64,000 nucleotides of DNA, taken from assembly GCA_003023785.1 (NCBI GenBank), contig PXRS01000032.1, positions 1 through 64,000 of the forward strand, in the 5' to 3' direction. Positions 9,498 to 19,275 of this stretch are shown here, piece after piece (position 1 is the first letter of the stretch; every line of letters starts with the position of its first letter). The position numbers and the translations under genes are program-made. The notes below the pieces were generated by a model. That model worked only from the letters and a program-made list of their open reading frames with translations, ran no database searches and was not told the DNA's origin. The stretch is from Halobacteriales archaeon QS_5_68_33 (GTDB lineage Archaea; Halobacteriota; Halobacteria; Halobacteriales; Haloarculaceae).

Positions 9498-10886
9498 TCA
9501 CTCCCGGAGGTCGTCGACGAGTTCGTCGGCGACGCCGGTGTAGCCCGCGGGCGTGAGTTCGCGCAGTTCCGCGCGGACTTCCTCGGGGACGTCCAGGTCC
9601 GCGAAGAGGTCGTGGAAGTCCTCGATGGTGACCTCGCGGCCGCGGGTGAGGGCCTTGACCCGCTCGTAGGCGTCGGCGTGGCCCTCCCGGCGGAGGATCG
9701 TCTGGACCGCCTCGCCGATAACCTCGGGCGTCGCGTCCAGGTCCGCGCGCATCACCTGCTCGTCGGGGACGGCCTTCCCGAGGCCGCGCTGGAGTTTGCC
9801 GTAGCCGATGAGGCAATGGGCCAGCGCCGCCCCGACGTTGCGCTTGACCGTCGAGTCCGAGAGGTCCCGCTGGAGCCGCGACGTCGTGAGGTAGTCGGCC
9901 AGGAAGACCAGGTCCGCGTTGGCCTTCGAGAGGTTGCCCTCGCTGTTCTCGAAGTCGATCGGGTTGACCTTGTGGGGCATCGTCGACGAGCCCGTCTCGC
10001 CCGCCGCGGCTTCCTGACCCAGATAGCGGTCGGAGATATAGAGCCAGGCGTCCCGGTCCAGGTCCAGCAGGACGTTGTTGGCGCCCCGGAGGGCGTCGAA
10101 CAGCGCCGCGAGGTCGTCCGAGGGGTTTACCTGTGTCGTCACCGGTTCGTGCGCCAGTCCGAGGTCGGCGACGAACTCGCGGGCGAACGCCCGCCAGTCG
10201 ACGTCCGGGTAGGCCGCGTGGTGGGCGGCATAGACGCCCGACGCGCCGGCGAGTTTCCCCGAGAGGCCGTCGGTCGCGTCTTCGATCCGGCCGAGCGCCC
10301 GCCCCAGGCGCGAGGCGTAGACGGCCATCTCCTTGCCGAACGTGGTGGGCGTGGCGGGCTGGCCGTGGGTGCGCGCGAGCATCGGTACATTCCTGTGCTC
10401 GCGGGCGAGGTCGACGAGCGCGTCCCGGACCGCCCGGAGTTCCGGCAAGAGCACTGCTTCGACGGCGGGTTCGAGCAGGACCCGGTAGGCGAGGTTGTTG
10501 ACGTCCTCGCTCGTGAGGCCGAAGTGGATCCACTGGGCGGCGTCGAGGCCCTCGGGCAGGCGCTCGCGGAGGAAGTACTCGACGGCTTTGACGTCGTGGT
10601 TGGTCGCGGCGTGCTCGCCGTCGCCCTCGGTCTCGAGCTGCTTGACGAGGGCGGCGTCATCGGCGTCGAACGCCTCGTAGACGGCGCGCAGGTGCTCGCG
10701 CTGGGCGGCGTCGATTTCGACGGGCGTCGCGTCCAGGTCGGCGAGAGCGATCAGGTACTCGACTTCGACCTGCGTGCGTGCTCGCACGAGCGCCCGCTCG
10801 CTGACGTAGGGGACGAGCGGTTCGGTGTCGCGGGCGTAGCGGCCGTCCAGCGGCGAGACGGCCGCGAGCGCGGAGCGGTCGGTCAT
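9498..10886 (-). CDS. purB: Adenylosuccinate lyase
   Basis: SALAAVSPLDGRYARDTEPLVPYVSE; GSSTMPHKVNPIDFENSEGNL. Confidence 0.95.
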   Translation of the reverse strand: MTDRSALAAVSPLDGRYARDTEPLVPYVSERALVRARTQVEVEYLIALADLDATPVEIDAAQREHLRAVYEAFDADDAALVKQLETEGDGEHAATNHDVKAVEYFLRERLPEGLDAAQWIHFGLTSEDVNNLAYRVLLEPAVEAVLLPELRAVRDALVDLAREHRNVPMLARTHGQPATPTTFGKEMAVYASRLGRALGRIEDATDGLSGKLAGASGVYAAHHAAYPDVDWRAFAREFVADLGLAHEPVTTQVNPSDDLAALFDALRGANNVLLDLDRDAWLYISDRYLGQEAAAGETGSSTMPHKVNPIDFENSEGNLSKANADLVFLADYLTTSRLQRDLSDSTVKRNVGAALAHCLIGYGKLQRGLGKAVPDEQVMRADLDATPEVIGEAVQTILRREGHADAYERVKALTRGREVTIEDFHDLFADLDVPEEVRAELRELTPAGYTGVADELVDDLRE

Positions 10887-11069
10887 GCACGCCACTCCAA
10901 CGACTCGGCAGGAAAGCGTGTCGAATCCCGCCCGGGGCGCAGGGATCCCGAGCGTCCGGGGGGCTGTTACCCGTTCATCGACGGATCGGGCGGGCAATGG
11001 CGCTTGTGGCGGGTGGTGCGACACCAGCGGAGCACCCGCCGGACGACGGTCGGGTCGACGCCGAGCCGG

Positions 11070-11345
11070 TCGTGGCGAGTCTGCCGTGAGTTCGTCGGGC
11101 ACCGCCGGTCCCCCGGCCAGCGCACTGACCTCCGTCCGGTAGAGGTCGCCGAGGAGGTGACAGTCGGTGCCGGTGTCGCCGTACGTGGTGACGGTACCGA
11201 GCAGTCGGTCGGTTCGGGTAACCGACCCGACGACGAGCGCGTTTTCGGTGTTCGCGAGAAAGGTCGGCAGCAGCTCCGTCAACCGGCGCCGGGCCTCCGG
11301 GGTCGTCGCGAGGCGTTGCTCGTCCCGAGGCAACTCCGGAACCCG
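11070..11345 (-). pseudogene. nadE: NAD synthetase remnant
   Basis: FLANTENALVVGSVTRTDRLLGTVTTYGDTGTDCHLLGDLYRTEVSALAGGPAVPDELTADSP resembles the NadE C-terminal region; no ATPase P-loop part present. Confidence 0.6.
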
Positions 11346-11700
11346 TGGGTGGGTCGAAGCGTCACCCACACCGACACAGTATTCTGAACGTATATATCGT
11401 TTTCTCTCGCTTTCGACTAGAAATCCCCTGTTATGCTCCATTCCTAATACAGATCGATCGGATATATAATACTTTTTGGAACGAACGGCCACGAGAGGTA
11501 GCGAGCGAACTGGAGCGGCGGTCACGATGCGCGAACGGGGTCTGCGCCTCCCGGTGGCCCTAATACGGCTGGAGGCGATACGGGGACTGCATACAATATG
11601 TGGACAGAGGTTAACAGTGTGGCTCGACCGGTTCCGGGTGCGGAGGTGAGCACAGGAACACCGTACACGCCGAAGACGAACCGTCTGTCATGGATATCTC

Positions 11701-11757
11701 GTACGGTCGGTCGTCAGTCATTTCCGGGATTCGCCGGACCGCCCGGCGGATCACCGC
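11701..11757 (+). repeat. R1 element, copy c (right arm lost)
   Basis: TACGGTCGGTCGTCAGTCATTTCCGGGATTCGCCGGACCGCCCGGCGGATCACCG, then diverges. Confidence 0.8.
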
Positions 11758-11949
11758 TGTGCCGTAGTTCATCCCCGGATTGTGGCGAACGGGGGACCAG
11801 TCACCGATCGTACCGGTCACCCAGTCGACTCGCTCGCCGATGACACCCGACAGCACGGATTCGGTCGATGCTGTCGGTCATGTCAGCGGTGTCCCTCGAC
11901 GGGCGGGTACTTCGCAACTACTTTGCGCGGGCACGCCGGCCACTCGGAT

Positions 11950-13560
11950 ATGAAACTCGCAGGGATGGCGAGCAACCGGGGACGGAACCTGCTGAACGTC
12001 GCCGACCGCGCGCCCGGGGGCGTCGAGTTCGCCGTGATACTCGCGAACGACGCCGACGCGCCGGTCCTCGAATCCGCGGCCGAGCGCGGCATCGCGACCG
12101 AGGCCGTCGAGCGCGACGGCGACGACCGCCGGGCCCACGAGCGGCGGATCTTGGACGCGCTCGCGGGCTACGACTTCGGCCTGGTCTGTCTCGACGGCTA
12201 CATGCGGATCCTCTCGGACACCTTCCTCGACCCGACCCCGACGACGCTGAACGTCCACCCCTCCCTGCTCCCCGCGTTCCCGGGGATGGACGCCTGGGGC
12301 GACGCCCTGGAGTACGGGACGAGGGTCGTGGGCTGTACGGTCCACGTCGTCACCAACGCCGTCGCCGAGGACGGGTCCATCGTCGAGGAGGAGGTCGACG
12401 GCGGCCCCGTCGTCACGCAGGAACCGGTCCCCGTCTACGAGGGCGACGACCGCGAAGGTCTCCAGGACCGCGTCCTCTACGAGGGCGAGTTCCGCGCCTA
12501 CCCCCGCGCGGTGAAGTGGTTCGCCGAGGACCGCGTGACCGTCGACCGCGAGGCCAACGAGGTCACCGTCGAGGGCGACACCGGCGGCGCGTTCCCCGAG
12601 CGCCGACTGGTCTCGACCGACCACGCGGCCGACCTGCGCTACGGGGAGAACCCCCACCAGGACGCCGCCGTCTACGCCGACCCCACGGCCGAGGAGGCGA
12701 GCGTCGTCGCCGCCGACCAGCTGAACGAGAACGCACGCGATCTGAGTTACAACAATTACAACGACGCCGACGCCGCCCTGAACCTCGTCAAGGAGTTCGA
12801 CCGCCCGGCCGCGGCGGTCATCAAACACACCAATCCCGCGGGGTGTGCGACGGCCGAGACGCTGGCCGACGCCTACGCCGACGCGCTGTCGACCGATGCA
12901 AAGAGCGCGTTCGGCGGCATCGTCGCCCTGAACCGCGAGTGCGACGAGGGCACGGCGGCACGGATGATCGACTCGTTCAAGGAGGTCGTCGTCGCGCCGG
13001 GCTACACGGACGCGGCGCTGGAGACGCTCTTCGAGAAGGAGAGCCTCCGCGTGCTCGACGTCTCGGACCGGTACGACGCCGAGGAACGGCTGACGGAGAA
13101 GAAACTCGTCGGCGGCCGTCTCGTCCAGGAACGGGACACCCAGTCGCTCACCCGCGAGGATCTGGAGGTCGTCACCGAGCGCGAACCCACCGACGAGCAG
13201 GTCGAGTCTTTGCTCTTCGCCTGGCAGACGACCAAACACGTCAAGTCCAACGCCATCGTCCTCGGGACGGGCACCGAAACGGTCGGGGTCGGCGCCGGGC
13301 AGGTCTCCCGCGTCGACGCCGTCGAGATCGCGGCGATGAAAGCCGGGCGCGACGCCGAGGGGAAATCCGCCGAGGGCGCCGTGATGGCTTCGGACGCCTT
13401 CTTCCCGTTCCCGGACGGCGTCGAAACGGCCGCCGAGGCCGGTATCGAGGCGGTCATCCAGCCCGGGGGCTCCAAGCGCGACGACCAGGTGGTTGCGGCC
13501 GCCGACGAGCACGACCTGGTGATGGTTATGACCGGCCAGCGCGCGTTCCGACACGATTGA
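11950..13560 (+). CDS. purH: Phosphoribosylglycinamide formyltransferase (PurN) fused to AICAR transformylase domain (PurH)
   Basis: MKLAGMASNRGRNLLNV...LNVHPSLLPAFPG then LRYGENPHQDAAVY...KHTNPAGCA...SDAFFPFPDG. Confidence 0.93.
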   Translation: MKLAGMASNRGRNLLNVADRAPGGVEFAVILANDADAPVLESAAERGIATEAVERDGDDRRAHERRILDALAGYDFGLVCLDGYMRILSDTFLDPTPTTLNVHPSLLPAFPGMDAWGDALEYGTRVVGCTVHVVTNAVAEDGSIVEEEVDGGPVVTQEPVPVYEGDDREGLQDRVLYEGEFRAYPRAVKWFAEDRVTVDREANEVTVEGDTGGAFPERRLVSTDHAADLRYGENPHQDAAVYADPTAEEASVVAADQLNENARDLSYNNYNDADAALNLVKEFDRPAAAVIKHTNPAGCATAETLADAYADALSTDAKSAFGGIVALNRECDEGTAARMIDSFKEVVVAPGYTDAALETLFEKESLRVLDVSDRYDAEERLTEKKLVGGRLVQERDTQSLTREDLEVVTEREPTDEQVESLLFAWQTTKHVKSNAIVLGTGTETVGVGAGQVSRVDAVEIAAMKAGRDAEGKSAEGAVMASDAFFPFPDGVETAAEAGIEAVIQPGGSKRDDQVVAAADEHDLVMVMTGQRAFRHD

Positions 13561-13691
13561 CCGCGGACGAGGGCCCGCTCGGAGCCAGCCGTGTCGCCCG
13601 TCCGGATCCGCCGTATACGGACGCGAATTTGTTTTTCACGTTTTGAAACCGGAGCCGACGTTCCAAGTGTCCGGGGTCACGAACGGTCAGT

Positions 13692-14084
13692 GTGTCCCCG
13701 AGTCGTTCGAATCGAGCGGTGTCACCGGTCGTCGGGACCGTCCTCCTGGTCGCCATCGCTGTGGCGCTGTCGGCCCTCATGGCGGCGGTCACGTTCGGCA
13801 CCGGCGGGCCGCGCGAACCCGCACCCGACGTCGTCCTCGAACTCGAACAGACGGACCGCCCGGTGGCACACGAACTCGTCGTCGAGGGCGGCGACACGCT
13901 CGTCGGCGAGAAGGTCGAGTTCCGCGGGACGGCCGACGAGGACCCGCTGGCCGGGCGGTTGCGCGCCGGCGAGTCGGTCACCGTCTACCCGGTCGAGGAC
14001 ACCGTCCGGGTCGTCTGGTTCGGCGAGTACGGGACCACGCAGATACTGGCGACGTTCGACCCCGACCCGGACCTGCCGCTGTAA
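13692..14084 (+). CDS. Archaeal type IV pilin-like protein; downstream part frameshifted
   Basis: NRAVSPVVGTVLLVAIAVALSALMAAVTFG pilin N-terminus. Confidence 0.8.
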   Translation: MSPSRSNRAVSPVVGTVLLVAIAVALSALMAAVTFGTGGPREPAPDVVLELEQTDRPVAHELVVEGGDTLVGEKVEFRGTADEDPLAGRLRAGESVTVYPVEDTVRVVWFGEYGTTQILATFDPDPDLPL

Positions 14085-14607
14085 CGTCGAGACCGAGGGC
14101 GACGTCGACGTTGTCGACCCGGGGGTCGTCATCGGCGACGTGGACAGCTACGACAACGCCGTCGACCTGGACGACGGGACGGTCTACGGGTTCGTCAGGT
14201 CAGAGAGCGCGGTCGACCTCGACGGGACGCTGGTCTCGGCGGACGTGACTGCCGGCGGCGACGTCACGATCACCGACGGCAGCACCGTCGGCGGCGCGGT
14301 CGAGGCAGGGCCGTCGGGGAGCGTCGACGCCGACGGCGGGTCCACCCTCGGCGGGCCGGTCACCGCCGGTAACGACGTGGCGCTCTCCAGCGTCACCGTC
14401 GGCGGCGACGTCCGCGCTCCGGACGTCGACATCTCGGACTCGACGGTCGAGGGGTCGGTCGTCGGGTCGAACGGCGTCCAGCTGGACGGCGTGACCGTCA
14501 CCGGTCACGTGTACGCCCCGAGCGGTTCGTTCACCTGCACGGACTCGACGGTCAACGGCCAGGACTGCGGGTCCTACACGCCGCGGGACCCCGACGAGTA
14601 CGAGTGA
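14085..14607 (+). pseudogene. Beta-helix/bactofilin-like C-terminal module in +1 frame relative to the pilin
   Basis: NVETEGDVDVVDPGVVIGDVDSYDNAVDLDDGTVYGFVRSE...VGGDVRAPDVDISDSTVEGSVVGSNGVQLDGVTVTGHVYAP. Confidence 0.65.
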
Positions 14608-14650
14608 CCGGGTCGTGAGACTTAGGTGAGTGCCCGCGCTACCGGCGGGT

Positions 14651-15289
14651 ATGTCACTCGCCCGTCGCGCCCGCGAGAACCTGCTCGCGACGGCCGGACT
14701 GTTCGTCGTCGGGGCGGCCGTCGGCATGCTCTCGCTGGCCGGCCTGGTCGCGCGGGCGGCCTGCGCCGCGCTCGGCTGGGGCGGCCCGGTCGGGTCGACG
14801 CTCGCCGCGCTGGCTCCCGTCTTCGCCGTCGGCCTGCTGCTTGCGGTCCCGGTCACGTGGCTGTCCGTACTCGGACTGGGGTACGGGGTCGGTGCGCGAG
14901 CGGTCCCGCGGGTGAAAGTTACCGCCGGGACCGTCCGTCTGGCACTCGTCGACCTGGCGGCCGACATCGCCCGCTTCGGCTCCGCGGCGTCGGCGTGGCT
15001 CGGCCGGACAGCCCGACGGGCCGAACGCGACGAGCGGACCGGAGAGGTCCCTGGCGTCTCGGCGCTGGCCGAGGCGCTCGACGACCGCTCGGCACAGGAC
15101 CGCGCCGACGACAGAGTCCAGCGACTCACCGAGCGCTACCTCGACGACGAGATCTCCGAGGTCGAACTCGACCGCCGCGTCGAGGCGATCCTCGACGAGG
15201 CGGACGTCGGCCACGCCGAGGCCTCGGCGCTGGATGACCGCCTCGACACGCTTTCCGACCGCGACCCCGAACCCGCCGACTCCGGGTGA
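14651..15289 (+). CDS. Membrane protein with SHOCT-like C-terminal helix
   Basis: Hydrophobic N-half; RVQRLTERYLDDEISEVELDRRVEAIL. Confidence 0.75.
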   Translation: MSLARRARENLLATAGLFVVGAAVGMLSLAGLVARAACAALGWGGPVGSTLAALAPVFAVGLLLAVPVTWLSVLGLGYGVGARAVPRVKVTAGTVRLALVDLAADIARFGSAASAWLGRTARRAERDERTGEVPGVSALAEALDDRSAQDRADDRVQRLTERYLDDEISEVELDRRVEAILDEADVGHAEASALDDRLDTLSDRDPEPADSG

Positions 15290-15403
15290 AGAACTCCATC
15301 CCTGGGGCTATCGTTCACGCTGACCGTCATCGGCTTCTCGTCTCGACGGCGTCGCGTGCCGTGGCCCACGGGTTATATGCCGCCGGTACTCCTACGGCGG
15401 AGC

Positions 15404-16072
15404 ATGGGACGGACGGTCTACGGAGTCGACCTCGAGGAGTCGCCGTTCGGCGGTCTCATCGAGAAGTTGCTCACCGAGGAAGAACTGGAGAAGCTCGCAG
15501 ACGGCGGCGTGGCCACGGGCCGCGATACCGCGCCGGACGGGGGGAGCGACGACGAGGACGCCGACGACTGGAGCGTCTCGGACTCGACCGGATACGGTCG
15601 ACCGGACTCAACTGGAGACAGCGAGTTCGGGGACGCGGGGTTCGACGACGCCGATGCGAAGGACAGCGGCGGTATCGGGGGCGTTCTCTCGACGCACAAG
15701 TGGCTCCTGCTCAAGGTCGCGGTCGCGTTCGCGGTGCTGGCGGCGGTACTGGTCGTCGTCTGGCGTTACAGGGATAAACTCGCCGGCGTCGTTCCGGGCC
15801 GGGGCGGCGGGGACGAGTCTGACGTCGATAGCGGGGGCGATGCGGACGGCGACCGCGACGTATCCCCGGCGCGGCGCCGGGCGAAGGTCGACGACGAAGA
15901 CGAGGACGCGGGCGTCACGACCCCCGGCCAGGACGTCGACCTCGGTGCGCTGCTCGGCCTCGGGTTTCTCGCGCTCGTGGCCGCTCTCATCCGGAAGTTC
16001 GACCAGGAGCGCACCCGACCTCACGACCCGCTCGTCGACGGTCCCCTCGACGAGGACGAGGACGCCGAGTAA
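15404..16072 (+). CDS. Acidic membrane protein of unknown function
   Basis: MGRTVYGVDLEESPFGGLIEKLLTEEELEKLADGG; two TM segments. Confidence 0.7.
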   Translation: MGRTVYGVDLEESPFGGLIEKLLTEEELEKLADGGVATGRDTAPDGGSDDEDADDWSVSDSTGYGRPDSTGDSEFGDAGFDDADAKDSGGIGGVLSTHKWLLLKVAVAFAVLAAVLVVVWRYRDKLAGVVPGRGGGDESDVDSGGDADGDRDVSPARRRAKVDDEDEDAGVTTPGQDVDLGALLGLGFLALVAALIRKFDQERTRPHDPLVDGPLDEDEDAE

Positions 16073-16237
16073 TTGCGGCCCGGGCACGGGCGGGTATGGA
16101 CGAGCGACTCGACGCGCTCGGGGAGTGCGAGGGCTGGCACGTGCGTGCGCTGCTGGAAAGTCCCGTCCGCCGAGGGCGGCGAGACGGCCGTGCCGGTCTC
16201 CGAAGGGCCTAAGCCCGGCGCCGGAAACAGCACAGGC

Positions 16238-18805
16238 ATGGAGTTCCACGAGGCGGCGAACTTCCTGTTCGACCTGCGACGGTTCGCCCCCCGGCCGGGG
16301 CTGGACCCGACGCGGGAGTTGCTGGCCGAACTGGGCGACCCCCACGAGGACCTCGTCTGCGTGCAGATCGCGGGGTCGAACGGAAAGGGGAGCACGGCGC
16401 GAATGGTCGAGCGGTCCTTGCGCGAGGCCGGTCTCTCGGTCGGGCTCTACACCTCGCCCCACCTCGACGACGTCCGCGAGCGGATCCGGGTCGACGGCCG
16501 CAAGATATCCAGGGCCGCGGTCACGGAGTTCGTCGCGGCGGTCGAGGCCTACGCCACCGAGCGGGCGGCCGACGGCGCCTCGCCCACGTTCTTCGAGACG
16601 GTCACCGCGCTGGCACTCCGGGAGTTCGACAGACAGGAGGTCGACGTGGCGGTGCTCGAAGTCGGGATCGGCGGGCGACTCGACGCCACGAGCGTCGTCG
16701 ACCCCGTCGCGAGCGCGGTCACCGCGGTGACGCTCGAACACACCGACGTCCTCGGCGACACGGTCGCGGAGATCGCCCGGGACCTGGCCGCCGTCGCGCC
16801 CGCCGACGCTCCCCTGATCACCGCCGCGACCGGCGACGCGCTGGCGGGCATCCGCGAGGAGGTCGACGACGTGCTGACGGTCGGTGCCGGGACAGGGAAC
16901 CTCGACGGGAACGGTGAGGGTGACGCCACCGACAACGGCGGACCGGACGACCCCGACGTCCGCGTCGCGTACGGCGGCCGAGAGGGACTGGAGGGCGCGG
17001 TCACGGTCGAGACGCCCGCCCGGACGGTCGGGACGCGCCTCCCGCTGCTCGGGGCCCACCAGGCGCGCAACGCCGGCGTCGCGACGGCGCTGGTCGAGCA
17101 ACTGCTCGACCGCCCGGGGCTGGCGGTCGTCTCCGATGACGTCCCGGACGCGACGGCGGCGCTGGAACGCGGCATGCGCAACGCCCACTGGCCGGGCCGG
17201 TTCGAGGTGATGGGCCGGGACCCGCTGGTCGTCCTCGACGGCGCACACAACCCCGGCGGCTGCGAGACGCTGGCGGAAGTCCTCGGGGCGTTCGACTACG
17301 ACGACCTGCACGTCGTGGCGGGGGCGATGACCGACAAGGACCACCGCGGCGTTGCGCGGGCCATCGCGGGGGCGAACCCGGTCCACGTCGTGGCCTGCGA
17401 ACCCGACCACGACCGCGCCGAGGACGAGACGGTCGTCGCGCGGGCCTTCGAGCGCGAGACCGACGCGGCCGTCGAGACCAGGAGCGACGTCGCGGGGGCG
17501 CTCGACGTCGCGCTCGACGCCGCCGACGCGGGCGACGCCGTCGTCGTCGTCGGGTCGTTGCACGCCGTCGCCGAGGCGCGTGCTCGCTGGGCCCGACCCA
17601 AGGTGCCGAAACGGGTCGACTCGCTGGCCGGGGCCGAGGCGACGCTCGAGGGTGCGGACGTCGGCGGGCCGGGCGTCTGGCGGATGCGCGGCAAGGCCGT
17701 CCACCGGGTGGTCCGGACCCGCGTCCAGCCCCGCCAGGCCCAGTACCTCAAGGAGGAACTGCTCTCGCTGGGCGGCGAGTGCGCGATATCGGCGCTGAAC
17801 GACCAGGACCGGGAGAACATCGACGTCGTGTTGCTGGGGACGCTGGCGCAGTTCCGGCGCCTCGTCGAGAAACTCGACGGCCAGCCCTACGGCCTCGCGC
17901 CCCTGGCCGACGAACTCCGGGCGACCCTCTCGATCCAGACCGAGCGTGTGCCCGACTCGGTCCCGGCGGCTGACGGCGACGACCGGGGCTACCCGTGGGC
18001 GGACGGCACGGCGGTCATGGGGATTCTCAACATCACGCCCGACTCCTTCCACGACGGCGGCGAGTACAACACCGTCGAGCGCGCACGCGACCGCGCCGAG
18101 CGGATGCTCGACGCGGGCGTCGACATCCTCGACGTCGGCGGGGAGTCGACCCGCCCCGGCGCCGACGTCGTCCCCGTCGACGAGGAGATCGAACGGGTCG
18201 TCCCCGTGGTCGAGGCGCTCGCCGACACGGAGGCGATGGTGTCTATCGACACCCGGAAGGCGCCGGTCGCCCGCGCCGCACTCGACGCGGGTGCGGATCT
18301 GCTCAACGACGTCTCCGGCCTCGAAGACCCCGAGATGCGCCTCGTCGCGGCCGACTACGACGTCCCGGTGGTCGTGATGCACAGCGTCGAGACGCCGGTC
18401 GACCCCGACACTGACGTCCACTACGACGACGTAGTCGACGACGTCATCGACTACCTGACCGAGCGGGTCCTCCTCGCGGAGAAGGCGGGGCTGGACCGCT
18501 CGCAGATCCTCGTCGACCCCGGCCTCGGGTTCGGGAAGTCCCCCCGCGAGAGCTTCGAACTCCTGGGACGCCTGGGCGAGTTGCGGGCGCTGGGGTGTCC
18601 GGTGCTCGTCGGCCACTCCCACAAGTCGATGCTCGAACTCGCGGGCGGGAAGGCCGGGGACGCGCTCCCGGAGACGGTTGCCGCGACGGCCATCGCCGCC
18701 GACCGGGGCGCCGACGTCATTCGCGTCCACGACGCCGCCGAGAACGTCAATGCCGTCCGCGTCGCGATGGCCGCCGCCGACCCCGACGCGGTCGACCCCG
18801 AGTGA
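16238..18805 (+). CDS. folCP: Bifunctional folylpolyglutamate synthase / dihydropteroate synthase
   Basis: IAGSNGKGSTARMVE...YTSPHLDD (FolC) and VMGILNITPDSFHDGG...DVGGESTRPGA (FolP) in one ORF. Confidence 0.95.
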   Translation: MEFHEAANFLFDLRRFAPRPGLDPTRELLAELGDPHEDLVCVQIAGSNGKGSTARMVERSLREAGLSVGLYTSPHLDDVRERIRVDGRKISRAAVTEFVAAVEAYATERAADGASPTFFETVTALALREFDRQEVDVAVLEVGIGGRLDATSVVDPVASAVTAVTLEHTDVLGDTVAEIARDLAAVAPADAPLITAATGDALAGIREEVDDVLTVGAGTGNLDGNGEGDATDNGGPDDPDVRVAYGGREGLEGAVTVETPARTVGTRLPLLGAHQARNAGVATALVEQLLDRPGLAVVSDDVPDATAALERGMRNAHWPGRFEVMGRDPLVVLDGAHNPGGCETLAEVLGAFDYDDLHVVAGAMTDKDHRGVARAIAGANPVHVVACEPDHDRAEDETVVARAFERETDAAVETRSDVAGALDVALDAADAGDAVVVVGSLHAVAEARARWARPKVPKRVDSLAGAEATLEGADVGGPGVWRMRGKAVHRVVRTRVQPRQAQYLKEELLSLGGECAISALNDQDRENIDVVLLGTLAQFRRLVEKLDGQPYGLAPLADELRATLSIQTERVPDSVPAADGDDRGYPWADGTAVMGILNITPDSFHDGGEYNTVERARDRAERMLDAGVDILDVGGESTRPGADVVPVDEEIERVVPVVEALADTEAMVSIDTRKAPVARAALDAGADLLNDVSGLEDPEMRLVAADYDVPVVVMHSVETPVDPDTDVHYDDVVDDVIDYLTERVLLAEKAGLDRSQILVDPGLGFGKSPRESFELLGRLGELRALGCPVLVGHSHKSMLELAGGKAGDALPETVAATAIAADRGADVIRVHDAAENVNAVRVAMAAADPDAVDPE

Positions 18806-18884
18806 TACTGCCGGCTGTAAGTCTGTCGAGAATTTCGCCGCTCCGGGGCGGCGAATGTCTTCACGAAGTCACAGCCGGCAGTGT
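18803..18884 (+). repeat. R2 element, copy b
   Basis: TGATACTGCCGGCTGTAAGTCTGTCGAGAATTTCGCCGCTCCGGGGCGGCGAA...GTCACAGCCGGCAGTGT; initial TGA is the folCP stop. Confidence 0.93.
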
Positions 18885-18996
18885 GATACTGTCGGACACA
18901 AGTGATGCCACCGCTCCGGTGACTGTTTCGGGGTTTTCGAGATGCGTGTCCCCGAACGTCGACGAGCACGTTCACGTACTTGTGTCCGACAGTATG
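18884..18996 (+). repeat. R3 element, copy a, abutting R2
   Basis: Perfect 18-bp termini ATACTGTCGGACACAAGT / ACTTGTGTCCGACAGTAT; internal CACCG-ctc-CGGTG and TTCGGGG...CCCCGAA stems. Confidence 0.93.
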
Positions 18997-19248
18997 AGCA
19001 CCCACCTCGAGCCGGAGGAGGAAGTCCGGCGCGACATCGAGGTCGACGGTTCGCACACGCTCGAGGACTTTCACGAGGCGATCTTCGACGGGTTCGACCG
19101 GTGGGATTCCCACGCCTACGAGTTCATCACGCGCTCGACGCCGACATGCAGCAACGGCACCAGGAGCGCGACGGGGCAACGGGGACGACCGGGCGAAACG
19201 CGTCGGCGGGCCGCCGGGGGCGCGAGCATCGTCGCAGTCGGTAGGTAA
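18994..19248 (+). pseudogene. pRiA4b ORF-3-like protein, truncated
   Basis: EVRRDIEVDGSHTLEDFHEAIFDGFDRWDSHAYEF, then family similarity ends. Confidence 0.6.
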
Positions 19249-19275
19249 AAACCGGTCGGGGCCGTACGGCCGGGT

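Noticed and set aside
11611-11856. 81-aa minus-strand ORF
   Set aside because: Reads through an R1 element; no protein-like sequence.
16096-16212. 38-aa ORF MDERLDALGECEGWHVRALLES...
   Set aside because: Too short and unrecognised; alternative frame also open, so no call made.
15608-18730. 1040-aa minus-strand ORF
   Set aside because: Antisense to folCP and 15404-16072; no domain-like sequence, composition typical of antisense in high-GC DNA.
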